A stretch of 12,425 nucleotides of DNA from JBMNTQ01 sp050945815 (GTDB lineage Bacteria > Bacillota > Clostridia > Christensenellales > JBMNTQ01), in NCBI GenBank assembly GCA_050945815.1, contig JBMNTQ010000045.1, positions 1 through 12,425 on the forward strand, in the 5' to 3' direction. The notes beneath the pieces are model-generated. The model was not told the origin of the DNA and searched no databases. It saw only the letters and a program-made list of their open reading frames with translations. The position numbers and the translations under genes are program-made. Below are positions 1-7,140 of the stretch, in pieces; within the stretch, counting starts at the first letter, position 1; each line of letters begins with the position of its first letter.

Positions 1-26
1 GGTGGTTCGTGTGTATAGAAAATAGC

Positions 27-97
27 AAGCGGCGGCTTGCAGGCGAGAGCGCCCCGAACTCGGGCGCATAGCCGTTAAGACCGCCGCTTTTTGTTTT
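27..97 (+). terminator. Structured plus-strand element ending in a Rho-independent terminator
   Basis: A 9-bp GC-rich outer stem (27-35 with 81-89) closes a 45-nt interior. The interior holds a perfect 6-bp hairpin (49-54 with 62-67, 7-nt loop CGAACTC). A second short pairing, CGGCT at 33-37 with AGCCG at 70-74, competes with the outer stem. The right arm runs into a T tract (88-92, G, then 94-97), so transcription from the left on the plus strand should stop here. The interior is too elaborate for a plain terminator, so this may be the 3' end of a structured small RNA or 3' UTR entering from outside the window. It faces the 3' end of the minus-strand FG-GAP gene. The minus direction lacks a good T tract. 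Confidence 0.55.
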
Positions 98-129
98 GGA
101 ATGGAACGTTGAAATTGCGGGAAAATGGC

Positions 130-1533
130 TCAGGGGATTGCCGGGTTTTCCAGCCAGACCACCGAGAGGATGGGGGTGATGAGGTTGTATTCTCGACAGA
201 GGGCGACGATGTCTACATCGCCGTCGCCGTCTACATCGTGGAGCTGGGCATACAGCCATTTTTCACCGTTGAATTGTAGGGGCCCTACGCCCAGGAAATT
301 GTCGCCCCATTTGACAACGTGGGGGGTATAGCTGCCGCCATGGTTTTCCAGCCAGAAAAGGGCCGTCTTTTCTTTGGGTAGGCTGCCGTTTTGGTGGGTT
401 AGACCGCCGATGATATCCATGCGGCCGTCGCCATTTACGTCTACCGCTGCCAGCAGAGAGGGGGCGTGCTGGGCTGCTTCCGGCTTGGCGATGCGTGCTT
501 TGGGCGAACTGACGCCCGAAGAGAATACGAGAATTTCCTTGTCGGTATGCAGCAGAATATCCAGGCTGCCGCTGCCGTCTAGGTCGGCCACGGTGATAGG
601 GGCGTTTTCCGGCAGGGTGTCGTCTAAGAAAAGGGCGGACCGGCTGAAATTGCCGCCTTGGTTTTGGTAGAGCAGCAAAGACAGCTTATCTTTGGGAGCG
701 TCGGGGCCGGTATTGGACAGCAGCACATCCACAAGCCCGTCGCTGTTTACATCGGCGCATACGATTTGCAGGCCGCTGTGCGCTTGGGTGTCGATGATGT
801 GCATGGGCCATTTCTCCATAGAAAACACATATTTCCCGCCGGGGTTTTCAAACCATTTCAAGCCGGAATAGGAAAGGTCGGCGAGTGCGCTGCCCTTGTC
901 TTTGTGGAAGGAGCTGCGGTTTGAGCGGCCGCCTACGACCAGATCCAGGTAGCCGTCGCCGTTGATATCCACGGCCTGAACGCTTTCATATTGCCCTTTG
1001 TCTTCCGAGGACTGGATGATGCCGGCTTGCTCCCAGACGTCGCCTTTTTGACGCAAAACATGCAGGGCGGACAGGGCGTCTGCCGTTTGATACTCGACGC
1101 CGGTGGCTACCACGATTTCTGGAACACCGTCGTTGTCCAGATCTGCGAAGGTTGCGCTTTGGGGGTTTTTGAGGGTGGCGATGTCTATGCTGGCCCATTG
1201 TGAGATGCTGGCCGCATTGTTGGCGCCGGGATGGATGGATATGCGCACCTTTCCCGCCATGGCGTAGCAGATGAGATAATCTAGATGGCCGTCACCGTTG
1301 ACATCGGCAGCGCTGAGGCTGGCGGGGAACCAATCGCCGGTGTTGGCGAGGTTGTGCATGCTCCATTCATTGCCCAGCCCCTCCACCGGCGGCTCGTCTG
1401 CGGTTTCATACGGGGAAAAGATATTTTGCGTGAAGTTGTAGCCGTATAGCACCAGCAAAAGGAGGATTGCCAGGGACAGGAGGAAGGCCAGCAGTTTTAC
1501 TATGAGCTTTAGCAGTTTTCCGATTATAAACAT
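130..1533 (-). CDS. Membrane-anchored FG-GAP/VCBS repeat beta-propeller protein
   Basis: A 467-residue protein, probably displayed outside the cell membrane. Residues 1-34 have a few lysines followed by one long hydrophobic helix, best read as an uncleaved signal anchor. The rest carries about seven calcium-binding loops of the DxDGDGxxD type, for example DVNGDGHLD, DLDNDGVPE, DINGDGYLD, DVNSDGLVD, DLDGSGSLD, DVNGDGRMD and DVDGDGDVD. Each is followed by a hydrophobic strand, the signature of FG-GAP/VCBS repeats that fold into a seven-bladed propeller. No enzymatic motif is visible, so the ligand is unknown. The start is supported by AGGAG five bases upstream of the ATG and by an extended -10 promoter just above it. 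The gene stands alone and has no evident link to the hydrogenase operons. The family call is firm and the function is open. Confidence 0.9.
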   Translation of the reverse strand: MFIIGKLLKLIVKLLAFLLSLAILLLLVLYGYNFTQNIFSPYETADEPPVEGLGNEWSMHNLANTGDWFPASLSAADVNGDGHLDYLICYAMAGKVRISIHPGANNAASISQWASIDIATLKNPQSATFADLDNDGVPEIVVATGVEYQTADALSALHVLRQKGDVWEQAGIIQSSEDKGQYESVQAVDINGDGYLDLVVGGRSNRSSFHKDKGSALADLSYSGLKWFENPGGKYVFSMEKWPMHIIDTQAHSGLQIVCADVNSDGLVDVLLSNTGPDAPKDKLSLLLYQNQGGNFSRSALFLDDTLPENAPITVADLDGSGSLDILLHTDKEILVFSSGVSSPKARIAKPEAAQHAPSLLAAVDVNGDGRMDIIGGLTHQNGSLPKEKTALFWLENHGGSYTPHVVKWGDNFLGVGPLQFNGEKWLYAQLHDVDGDGDVDIVALCREYNLITPILSVVWLENPAIP

Positions 1534-1560
1534 AGAAACTCCTGTGGGATGTTTTTTTAT

Positions 1561-1590
1561 ATTATAACATGGGCGGTAAAAAAATGTAGC
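1561..1590 (-). promoter_or_regulatory. Extended -10 promoter for the FG-GAP gene
   Basis: Read on the minus strand, a perfect TATAAT (1561-1566) is preceded by TG with one base between (1567-1569), giving TGTTATAAT, an extended -10. A weak -35 (GCTACA, 1585-1590) lies 18 bp upstream. The predicted transcript would start near 1554 and have a 5' leader of about 20 nt carrying the ribosome site. Confidence 0.6.
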
Positions 1591-1658
1591 TTTTTGGTTC
1601 TAAAGGAAATGGCGGCGGCGTAGACATAATAGGTTATAGAGGAAAGGGCGGCTGAATC

Positions 1659-1696
1659 ATAAAATGTCCGCCATATGAGGGCGGCGGACATTTTAT
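1659..1696. terminator. 14-bp dyad, probable terminator of the DUF3592-like gene
   Basis: Positions 1659-1672 pair perfectly with 1683-1696 around a 10-nt loop. The stem has a GC core (GTCCGCC/GGCGGAC) flanked by A4 and T4, a layout that can stop transcription from either side. It lies about 115 bp beyond the stop codon of the minus-strand gene at 1811-2467 and upstream of the FG-GAP promoter, so it most likely ends that transcript. Confidence 0.55.
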
Positions 1697-1780
1697 ATGT
1701 GTTTGAAAACCTGCTTGTGCGGGCGGCAGACTTGGAAGATCGGGACAGGAGGTATGCCTTTAGCTAAAACCCATCAAGCG

Positions 1781-1812
1781 GCAGGCTTTGCGTAAGGAAA
1801 GCTTGCTTTTTT
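1781..1812 (+). terminator. Orphan plus-strand Rho-independent terminator
   Basis: GCAGGCTTT (1781-1789) pairs with AAAGCTTGC (1798-1806), nine pairs with one G-U, over an 8-nt loop, followed by T6 (1807-1812). This is a good intrinsic terminator on the plus strand only; the minus strand has no T tract after the stem. No plus-strand gene lies upstream within the window, because both neighbours are on the minus strand. The most direct reading is a small RNA transcribed rightward from somewhere in 1570-1780. CCTGCTTG at 1710-1717 can pair with parts of 1775-1785 and would compete with the terminator. Confidence 0.55.
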
Positions 1813-2467
1813 ACGTTTCAGGGCCGGCGGGTTTGCTGGAGCGGCGGCCGAACAGGATCAGCAACACGACGCCGCCTACAGCGCACAGGCCGGCGGTGGT
1901 CAGGGAGAGTTGGTCGGTGCGCAGGGCATAGGAAGGAGCGAAGGGGAGATAGGTAACCTCAAAGGAGGGTATATTGGGCCGGAAGGTTGTAGAGAGCTGG
2001 TAGGACTTGTTGTAGGCGGCGCCGTCTATAGAATAGTGGTAGACGATGTTCCAGACAGTTTTGCCTGTATCATCATAGGCTTGCTGGATGTCGGTGACGG
2101 CCGCCTTGGCAGTGGGGGCGAATAGGCGCAAGGCAAAGACGCCGGAGGAGACTAGCAGCAGCCCGATTGCGGCGATGATGATGCAGACCTTGACAGCTCG
2201 AAGCCCGCGGCCGACGGTTTTTAGCACGTCGTTAGACTGTGGGGCGGCGGCAGGGGCTTGGGGGAGGTGGATTTGGCCTACGGGATTCCAGTAGCCTTCA
2301 TCTTCATGCCATTCTAGAATGTCGCCGCCGGAGGACAAGGTATACCAGTTGCCGGATTGGTCGCGCCATTGCAGGGCGGAAACCTTCTCTTCGAATTGAT
2401 CTAGGGTGAGCGCGCCGCTTTTGTATTGTTCGAGCAATTGTAAATATTTTGATTCGTATGGATGCAT
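1811..2467 (-). CDS. DUF3592-like two-helix membrane protein with SHOCT-like N-terminus
   Basis: A 218-residue protein. Residues 1-30 form a short amphipathic region ending in a SGALTLDQFEEKV-type segment that resembles SHOCT-like helices. A tryptophan-rich stretch follows (about 33-66, with QWRDQSGNWYTL and EWHEDEGYWNPV), which looks like a small WW-like fold. After a proline/alanine linker come a transmembrane helix (about 92-116), an extracytoplasmic segment (about 118-187) and a second helix (about 188-207) with a short basic tail. The segment between the helices (VTDIQQAYDDTG, then NIVYHYSIDGAAYNKSYQ, then FEVTYLPFAPSYAL) follows the DUF3592 pattern. The ATG has AGGAG seven bases upstream. 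Function is unknown. It is transcribed divergently from the hydrogenase operon but shows no functional tie to it. Confidence 0.82.
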   Translation of the reverse strand: MHPYESKYLQLLEQYKSGALTLDQFEEKVSALQWRDQSGNWYTLSSGGDILEWHEDEGYWNPVGQIHLPQAPAAAPQSNDVLKTVGRGLRAVKVCIIIAAIGLLLVSSGVFALRLFAPTAKAAVTDIQQAYDDTGKTVWNIVYHYSIDGAAYNKSYQLSTTFRPNIPSFEVTYLPFAPSYALRTDQLSLTTAGLCAVGGVVLLILFGRRSSKPAGPET

Positions 2468-2500
2468 AATTCGCTCCTATATAATTTAAAGTATAGTTTG

Positions 2501-2509
2501 ATTATATCA
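2501..2509 (-). promoter_or_regulatory. Extended -10 promoter for the DUF3592-like gene
   Basis: On the minus strand the sequence reads TGATATAAT, a perfect TATAAT with the upstream TGn of an extended -10. No convincing -35 is present. The initiation point would lie about 27 bp before the ATG. The box overlaps a small palindrome, TTGATTATATCAA on the plus strand (2498-2510), which could be an operator. Confidence 0.45.
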
Positions 2510-2537
2510 AGCGTGAGTAAGAACGTATAGGGGAGGG

Positions 2538-2569
2538 CAATAAAAGGGCAAGAGCGGGGCCTTTTATTG
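2538..2569. repeat. 10-bp inverted repeat between divergent promoters
   Basis: CAATAAAAGG (2538-2547) is the exact reverse complement of CCTTTTATTG (2560-2569), with a 12-nt purine-rich loop. The A and T runs inside the stem make it resemble a bidirectional terminator. No gene ends here, since both neighbours start outward from this region. It may insulate the two divergent promoters, end antisense transcripts, or bind a regulator. Confidence 0.5.
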
Positions 2570-2595
2570 GATGAAAAACAACGTATATGATAAAA

Positions 2596-2629
2596 AACCC
2601 TATTAACAATCGTATGGCAACGATGGGTT
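2596..2629. repeat. Composite dyad upstream of the hyd promoter
   Basis: AACCC (2596-2600) pairs with GGGTT (2625-2629), and ATCGT (2609-2613) pairs with ACGAT (2620-2624). An 8-nt bulge on the left side contains TAACA, and the loop is 6 nt. It sits just upstream of the proposed -35 box, where an activator or repressor could bind. Each stem is only five pairs, so chance is possible. Confidence 0.3.
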
Positions 2630-2652
2630 AAAATAAAACGTCTGTTGAACAA

Positions 2653-2681
2653 TTGCTCCTTTCTGGATGATTGTCTAGAAT
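2653..2681 (+). promoter_or_regulatory. Sigma-A-type promoter of the hydCBA operon
   Basis: TTGCTC (2653-2658) and TAGAAT (2676-2681) are separated by exactly 17 bp, which fits a housekeeping promoter with a good -10. Initiation would fall near 2688, leaving a leader of about 39 nt that contains the Rex-like site and the ribosome site. An alternative pair, TTGTCT (2671-2676) and GATAAT (2692-2697), has a 15-bp spacer and is less likely. Confidence 0.5.
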
Positions 2682-2689
2682 AAACATGC

Positions 2690-2707
2690 GTGATAATTTT
2701 TTAACAA
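2690..2707 (+). promoter_or_regulatory. Rex-like operator at the hyd transcription start
   Basis: The site reads GTGATAA-TTTT-TTAACAA. The clostridial Rex consensus is TTGTTAA-N4-TTAACAA, so the right half is perfect and the left half matches at five of seven bases. It starts about two bases after the predicted initiation point, the right place to block transcription. Rex is the NADH/NAD+-sensing repressor known to control fermentation and hydrogenase genes in clostridia, so the target makes sense. No rex gene is in this window, and the assignment rests on the match alone. Confidence 0.45.
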
Positions 2708-2726
2708 CTTGTGAGGAGTGATCGAC

Positions 2727-3233
2727 ATGCGAGGATCGTTGCTGCGAACTGAATCAGACGGTGAGCGTTTCGAACTGACGAATGCCGTGCTGGAGGAACA
2801 TGGATATAAGAAATCTGAGATCATTGCAATTTTGCAGGATGTTCAGAGGGCGTATCGCTATTTGCCGGAAGACCTTTTGTGGCATATCTCCAGGGAGCTT
2901 AAAATAAGCCCTGCGAAGATTTATAGCATTGCAACATTTTATGAGAATTTTTCTTTGCAGCCCAAAGGGAAATATGTGATAAAGATCTGTGACGGGACGG
3001 CATGCCATGTGCGCAAATCGATTCCGATTTTAAACGCGCTGCAGGAGGCTCTTTCTTTGACGGATAAAAAGCATACGACAGAGGATATGATGTTTACGGT
3101 GGAGACGGTTTCCTGCTTGGGTGCTTGCGGCTTGGCGCCGGTGATTACTGTGAATGACGTGGTGTATCCGGCGATGACTCCGGAGAAGACCAAGGAGTTG
3201 TTAGAATCGTTGAGTGGGGGAGAATCGATATGA
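2727..3233 (+). CDS. hydC: NADH-dependent [FeFe]-hydrogenase subunit HydC (NuoE-like)
   Basis: A 168-residue thioredoxin-fold [2Fe-2S] subunit of the NuoE/24-kDa family. An N-terminal helical segment (about 10-75, with KISPAKIYSIATFY) is typical of the family. The cluster ligands are Cys88 and Cys93 (CDGTAC) and Cys130 and Cys134 (CLGAC), the C-x4-C...C-x3-C pattern. In bifurcating HydABC enzymes this subunit relays electrons next to the flavin subunit. I chose the ATG at 2727 because AGGAG ends eight bases upstream; an in-frame GTG at 2718 overlaps that ribosome site and is unlikely. The stop overlaps the start of hydB as ATGA, indicating translational coupling. Order and spacing with hydB and hydA make this assignment firm. 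Confidence 0.93.
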   Translation: MRGSLLRTESDGERFELTNAVLEEHGYKKSEIIAILQDVQRAYRYLPEDLLWHISRELKISPAKIYSIATFYENFSLQPKGKYVIKICDGTACHVRKSIPILNALQEALSLTDKKHTTEDMMFTVETVSCLGACGLAPVITVNDVVYPAMTPEKTKELLESLSGGESI

Positions 3234-5104
3234 TTAGGAACAGGCAGGAGCTGGAGCAGGCGCGAATGGTTTATGCCGGCGCCTTGGACAGGCAGTATAA
3301 GAAGGTTTTGATATGTGCGGGAACAGGCTGTGTGGCTGGCGGGTCGGTGGAGATTTATCGGCGGTTGAAGCAAATCATGCAGGAGAGGCAGCTTCCTTTT
3401 TCTGTGGAACTGGAAGAGGAGCCTCATGGGGAGAGCATTGGCTTGAAGATGAGCGGATGTCATGGTTTTTGCGAGATGGGGCCGTTGCTGCGCATTGAGC
3501 CGGAGGGCTACTTATATATCAAGGTAGGCGTTGACGATTGTGAGGAAATCGTGGAAAAGAGCTTGGTGGGCAACGAGGTGGTGGAGCGGCTAATCTATCG
3601 GATAGGGGAGGCTGAATATCCGACCCAGGAGAACATACCGTTTTATAAACAGCAGACCCGGCTGGTTTTGGAAAACTGCGGGCATACCAATACGGAGTCG
3701 ATTTATGAATACATTGCTTTGGGCGGCTACAGGGCCGTGGAGGCAGCGTTGTTTGAGATGGGGCCGCAGGATATTGTGCAGCAGATTATTGACGCGAACC
3801 TGCGCGGGCGCGGGGGCGGCGGCTATCCTTGCGGACGCAAATGGCAGCAGGTGGCGCGGCAGGAGGGGCCTGTGAAATATGTCGTGTGTAACGGCGACGA
3901 GGGGGACCCGGGGGCGTTTATGGACCGCAGCATTATGGAGGGCGACCCTCACCGGATGTTGGAGGGGATGATTGTTGCCGGAATCGCTACGGGTGCTCAT
4001 GAAGGGTATATCTATGTGCGTTCGGAGTATCCGCTGGCGGTGGATCGGCTGAAAACGGCCCTTGAAAGCGCCCGCCGCTTGGGGCTGCTGGGTGAGAATA
4101 TTCTAGGCTCGGGCTTTGACTTTGAAGTATATATCAGCCAAGGCGCAGGGGCTTTTGTCTGCGGGGAAGGCAGCGCGCTGACCGCTTCTATTGAGGGGAA
4201 CCGGGGGATGCCCAGGGTAAAGCCACCTCGAACAGTGGAACAGGGACTTTTTCAGAAACCTACGGTTTTGAACAATGTGGAGACGTATGCGAATGTGCCG
4301 CTCATCATTTTGAAAGGCGCAGATTGGTTTAAGACCATAGGCCCGGATAAAAGCCCGGGCACCAAGGCTTTTGCCCTGACCGGCAATGTGAACAACACCG
4401 GGTTGATTGAGGTGCCTATGGGAACGACGCTTAAAGAGGTTATCTTCGATATTGGCGGCGGTGTGAAGGACGGCAAGGAATTTAAGGCTGTGCAGATTGG
4501 GGGGCCGTCCGGCGGCTGTTTGACCAAGGAGCACTTAGATTTGCCTTTGGATTTTGATTCGCTGAAGAAAGTGGGGGCTATGATTGGTTCCGGCGGTTTG
4601 GTGGTGATGGATGAGGATACCTGTATGGTGGAGGTTGCCCGGTTTTTCATGAATTTCACCCAGAATGAATCCTGCGGGAAGTGTGTTCCCTGCCGGGAGG
4701 GTACCAAGCGTATGCTGGAAATATTGGAGCGTATTGTAGCGGGCCAGGGCAGCTTGCAGGATTTAGATACCCTGCAGGAGTTGGCGGACACCATTTCCAG
4801 CACCGCTCTTTGCGGCTTGGGGAAAACGGCCGCTTTTCCTGTAATGAGCACGCTGAAATATTTTTATGAGGAATATGTCGCCCATGTTGTGGAGAAAAGG
4901 TGTCCGTCTAAAACCTGTAAGGCACTACGCCGTATTATGATTGTTTCGGAGACGTGTAAGGGATGTTCTAAATGTGCGCGGATTTGCCCTGTGCAGGCCA
5001 TTTCAGGACAAATCAAACAGCCGTATGTGATTGATGGGCAAAAATGTATTAAATGTGATGCATGCATAGATGCTTGTAATTTCAAGGCGATTGAGGAGGT
5101 TTGA
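3230..5104 (+). CDS. hydB: NADH-dependent [FeFe]-hydrogenase subunit HydB (NuoF-like flavoprotein)
   Basis: A 624-residue flavin subunit that binds NAD(H) and FMN and carries the bifurcating flavin in HydABC enzymes. An N-terminal thioredoxin-like [2Fe-2S] domain has Cys29, Cys34, Cys77 and Cys81. The NuoF core includes the glycine-rich FMN loop RGRGGGGYP near 192 and a nucleotide-binding stretch near 305-326 (GAGAFVCGEGSAL, EGNRGMPRVKPP). The NuoF [4Fe-4S] site is CGKCVPC near 480-487 plus a later Cys in ALCGLGKT. A C-terminal domain (about 557-624) adds two [4Fe-4S] clusters (CKGCSKCARICP and CIKCDACIDAC). The extra N- and C-terminal Fe-S domains are what separate HydB from complex I NuoF. 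The start overlaps hydC by four bases. It is cytoplasmic and part of a soluble complex with HydC and HydA. Confidence 0.95.
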   Translation: MIRNRQELEQARMVYAGALDRQYKKVLICAGTGCVAGGSVEIYRRLKQIMQERQLPFSVELEEEPHGESIGLKMSGCHGFCEMGPLLRIEPEGYLYIKVGVDDCEEIVEKSLVGNEVVERLIYRIGEAEYPTQENIPFYKQQTRLVLENCGHTNTESIYEYIALGGYRAVEAALFEMGPQDIVQQIIDANLRGRGGGGYPCGRKWQQVARQEGPVKYVVCNGDEGDPGAFMDRSIMEGDPHRMLEGMIVAGIATGAHEGYIYVRSEYPLAVDRLKTALESARRLGLLGENILGSGFDFEVYISQGAGAFVCGEGSALTASIEGNRGMPRVKPPRTVEQGLFQKPTVLNNVETYANVPLIILKGADWFKTIGPDKSPGTKAFALTGNVNNTGLIEVPMGTTLKEVIFDIGGGVKDGKEFKAVQIGGPSGGCLTKEHLDLPLDFDSLKKVGAMIGSGGLVVMDEDTCMVEVARFFMNFTQNESCGKCVPCREGTKRMLEILERIVAGQGSLQDLDTLQELADTISSTALCGLGKTAAFPVMSTLKYFYEEYVAHVVEKRCPSKTCKALRRIMIVSETCKGCSKCARICPVQAISGQIKQPYVIDGQKCIKCDACIDACNFKAIEEV

Positions 5105-5110
5105 TGTGAG

Positions 5111-6814
5111 ATGGTGAAAGATTATATGATGATAGACAATCAGAGGGTGGAGATGGGGGAGGAAAAGAACCTGCTGGACTTGATTCGAAAGGCCGGCATG
5201 GAAATGCCTACGTTTTGCTACTACTCCGAACTGTCTGTTTTCGGAGCATGCCGGATGTGCATGGTGGAGGACGAGTGGGGCGGCATCATCGCTTCTTGCT
5301 CTACACCGCCCAAAAAGGGGATGCAGATTAAGACCAACACCCCCAAGCTGCAAAAGCATCGCAAGATGATACTCGAGCTTTTGCTGAGCAACCATTGCCG
5401 GGACTGTACGACCTGTGAGAAAAACACTAAATGCCGTTTGCAGGAGTTGGCGCTGCGTTTTGGGATCAAGCGGGTGCGGTTTGAAAACAACAATCATTTC
5501 CATGAGGTAGACGATTCTTCTCCGGCGATTGTCCGTGACCCGGGCAAATGTATTCTTTGCGGGGATTGTGTGCGGATGTGCAGCGAGATCCAGAATGTGG
5601 GGGCTATTGACTTTGCTTTTCGCGGATCGAATATGGAGGTGCGGCCTGCTTTCGACTTGCCGCTGGACAAGACCAACTGTGTACACTGCGGCCAATGCAG
5701 TGCGGTTTGCCCTACCGGTGCGATTGTGGTGCGTAATGACACCGAAAAATTTTGGGAGTATATTAACGATCCGGGCAAGCGGGTGGTGGTGCAGGTGGCG
5801 CCGGCGGTGCGGGTGGCGCTGGGTGAGGAATTCGACATCCCCTTTGGCGAGAATGTGATGGGGAAGATAGTCGCTGCCCTTCGGCGTATGGGATTTGACG
5901 AGGTTTATGACACATCTTTGGGTGCGGATTTGACGGTGATGGAGGAATCGCGCGAGCTTTTGAAGAAATTGGAGAAAGGGGAAACGTTGCCACTTTTTAC
6001 TTCCTGCTGTCCGGCATGGGTGCGCTATGCGGAGCAGAACCACGAGGAGCTTTTGGGACAAATCTCCACCTTCCGATCGCCTCAGCAAATGTTTGGCGCG
6101 GTGATTAAGGAGCATTACCGAAGCACCAAGGACGTAGACCCCCGGGAGACGGTTGTGTTGGGCTTGATGCCTTGTACGGCTAAGAAGTTTGAGGCGGGGC
6201 GGGAAGAATTTATGACCCAGGGGGTGGCGGATGTGGATCATGTGATGACTACCCAGGAGTTTGCCCATATGTTGAAGGAAGCGGGGATTGTGTTCAGTGA
6301 AGTTGAGCCGGAGGCGACGGATATGCCTTTTGGATTGGCTAGCGGCTCCGGCGTATTGTTTGGCGTGACCGGCGGGGTGAGCGAGGCTGTTGCGCGCCGC
6401 CTGGCCCAGGATAAGAGCCCTGGCGCTTTGCATGATATCGCCTTTGCCGGCGTGCGCGGCATGGAGGGCATGAAGGAAGCGGAGTTTTTTGTGGGAGACA
6501 GATTGGTGCGCATGGCTATAGTTAGCGGATTGAGCAATGCCGAGGCCTTGATTGAAAAAGTATGCAGCGGCGCGGCGCAATATGATTTTGTGGAAGTGAT
6601 GGCGTGCCCCGGCGGGTGTGTGGCCGGTGCAGGGCAGCCCTTTGCTTTGCGACAAGGACAGGAGAAGCGGGCAAAAGGCATCTACACGGCCGATAAGCTT
6701 GCCCAGATCAAGCGTTCGGAGGAAAACCCGTTGATTATGGCACTGTATGGAGGCGTTTTGAAAAACAAGGTGAAGAGTTTGTTGCATGTTCACTATGAAA
6801 AGGGACGGATATAA
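5111..6814 (+). CDS. hydA: [FeFe]-hydrogenase catalytic subunit HydA (group A, M3 architecture)
   Basis: A 567-residue enzyme that makes or splits H2 at the H-cluster. In order it has a plant-type [2Fe-2S] domain (Cys36, 47, 50, 63), a His-ligated [4Fe-4S] site (His95, Cys99, Cys102, Cys108), two [4Fe-4S] clusters (CILCGDCVRMC and CVHCGQCSAVCP) and the H-domain. H-cluster motifs are TSCCPAW (297-303), MPCTAKKFE (from 353) and ACPGGC (498-503). The ligands Cys300, 355, 499 and 503 coincide in number with those of Clostridium pasteurianum CpI. The proton-path residues Cys299, Met353 and the Glu of VMEE are kept, so it should be fully active. A C-terminal small-subunit-like tail is present, but the extra C-terminal [2Fe-2S] domain of Thermotoga HydA is absent. 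The start is six bases after the hydB stop, with AGGAGG 11 bases upstream. Confidence 0.96.
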   Translation: MVKDYMMIDNQRVEMGEEKNLLDLIRKAGMEMPTFCYYSELSVFGACRMCMVEDEWGGIIASCSTPPKKGMQIKTNTPKLQKHRKMILELLLSNHCRDCTTCEKNTKCRLQELALRFGIKRVRFENNNHFHEVDDSSPAIVRDPGKCILCGDCVRMCSEIQNVGAIDFAFRGSNMEVRPAFDLPLDKTNCVHCGQCSAVCPTGAIVVRNDTEKFWEYINDPGKRVVVQVAPAVRVALGEEFDIPFGENVMGKIVAALRRMGFDEVYDTSLGADLTVMEESRELLKKLEKGETLPLFTSCCPAWVRYAEQNHEELLGQISTFRSPQQMFGAVIKEHYRSTKDVDPRETVVLGLMPCTAKKFEAGREEFMTQGVADVDHVMTTQEFAHMLKEAGIVFSEVEPEATDMPFGLASGSGVLFGVTGGVSEAVARRLAQDKSPGALHDIAFAGVRGMEGMKEAEFFVGDRLVRMAIVSGLSNAEALIEKVCSGAAQYDFVEVMACPGGCVAGAGQPFALRQGQEKRAKGIYTADKLAQIKRSEENPLIMALYGGVLKNKVKSLLHVHYEKGRI

Positions 6815-6841
6815 AATTAAAATTGAGGGAGGGCCCGTGGG

Positions 6842-7090
6842 ATGACAATTCATGTTTGCATTGGCAGCGCTTGCCACTTGAAGGGCTCGTACAGCGTGAT
6901 TAATGCGCTGCAGAGCCTGATTGAGGAGCATGACGTGGGAGAGCAGGTGGAAATTAGCGCCGTGTTCTGTTTGGGCCATTGTACCCAGGCGGTATCGGTG
7001 CAGATTGAGGGGGAGGAGCCCGTTCATTCTTTACATACGGAAAATGTCCGGCGCTTTTTTGAAGAATATGTGTTGGCAAAAATTGTTTGA
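6842..7090 (+). CDS. Small thioredoxin-like [2Fe-2S] protein, copy 1
   Basis: An 82-residue protein that is almost entirely a minimal NuoE-type [2Fe-2S] fold. It has C-x4-C at the N-terminus (CIGSAC, followed by HLKGS) and C-x3-C later (CLGHC, followed by TQAVSV). The length and cysteine pattern suit an electron carrier or an exchangeable partner for the hydrogenase rather than a HydC subunit, which has an extra helical N-terminal region. It lies 27 bp behind hydA with a GGAGGG ribosome site, so it should be the fourth gene of operon 1. It is paralogous to the protein at 7178-7435. Similar short proteins are commonly found between HydABC and sensory hydrogenases. Its specific partner is not visible. 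Confidence 0.88.
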   Translation: MTIHVCIGSACHLKGSYSVINALQSLIEEHDVGEQVEISAVFCLGHCTQAVSVQIEGEEPVHSLHTENVRRFFEEYVLAKIV

Positions 7091-7104
7091 CTAAAAATTA
7101 ACAA
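7087..7104 (+). promoter_or_regulatory. Weak Rex-like site upstream of the operon 2 promoter
   Basis: The site reads TTGACTA-AAAA-TTAACAA. The right half is a perfect Rex half-site and the left half matches at four of seven bases. It overlaps the stop codon of the preceding gene and lies just above the -35 of the second promoter. The second occurrence of TTAACAA next to a hyd promoter is suggestive, but the sequence is AT-rich and the match is weaker than at 2690. Confidence 0.22.
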
Positions 7105-7111
7105 AGATCTC

Positions 7112-7140
7112 TTGAATCTTACCATATAACGTTGTACAAT
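7112..7140 (+). promoter_or_regulatory. Promoter of the sensory hydrogenase operon
   Basis: TTGAAT (7112-7117) and TACAAT (7135-7140) are 17 bp apart, a strong sigma-A-type promoter. Initiation would be near 7147, about 30 bp before the first gene of operon 2. No terminator is visible between operon 1 and this point, so read-through from hydA could add to expression. Confidence 0.7.

Noticed and set aside
1754..1795. A 13-codon frame directly behind AGGAGG in the 1534-1810 gap
   Set aside because: Only one base separates the AGGAGG from the ATG, too close for initiation, and the frame runs into the terminator stem.
5003..7027. A 674-codon open frame on the minus strand opposite hydB, hydA and the small [2Fe-2S] gene
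   Set aside because: It is the complement of well-identified genes, its product is rich in His, Arg and Leu with no family resemblance, and it lacks a ribosome site. GC-biased coding DNA commonly leaves such antisense frames open.
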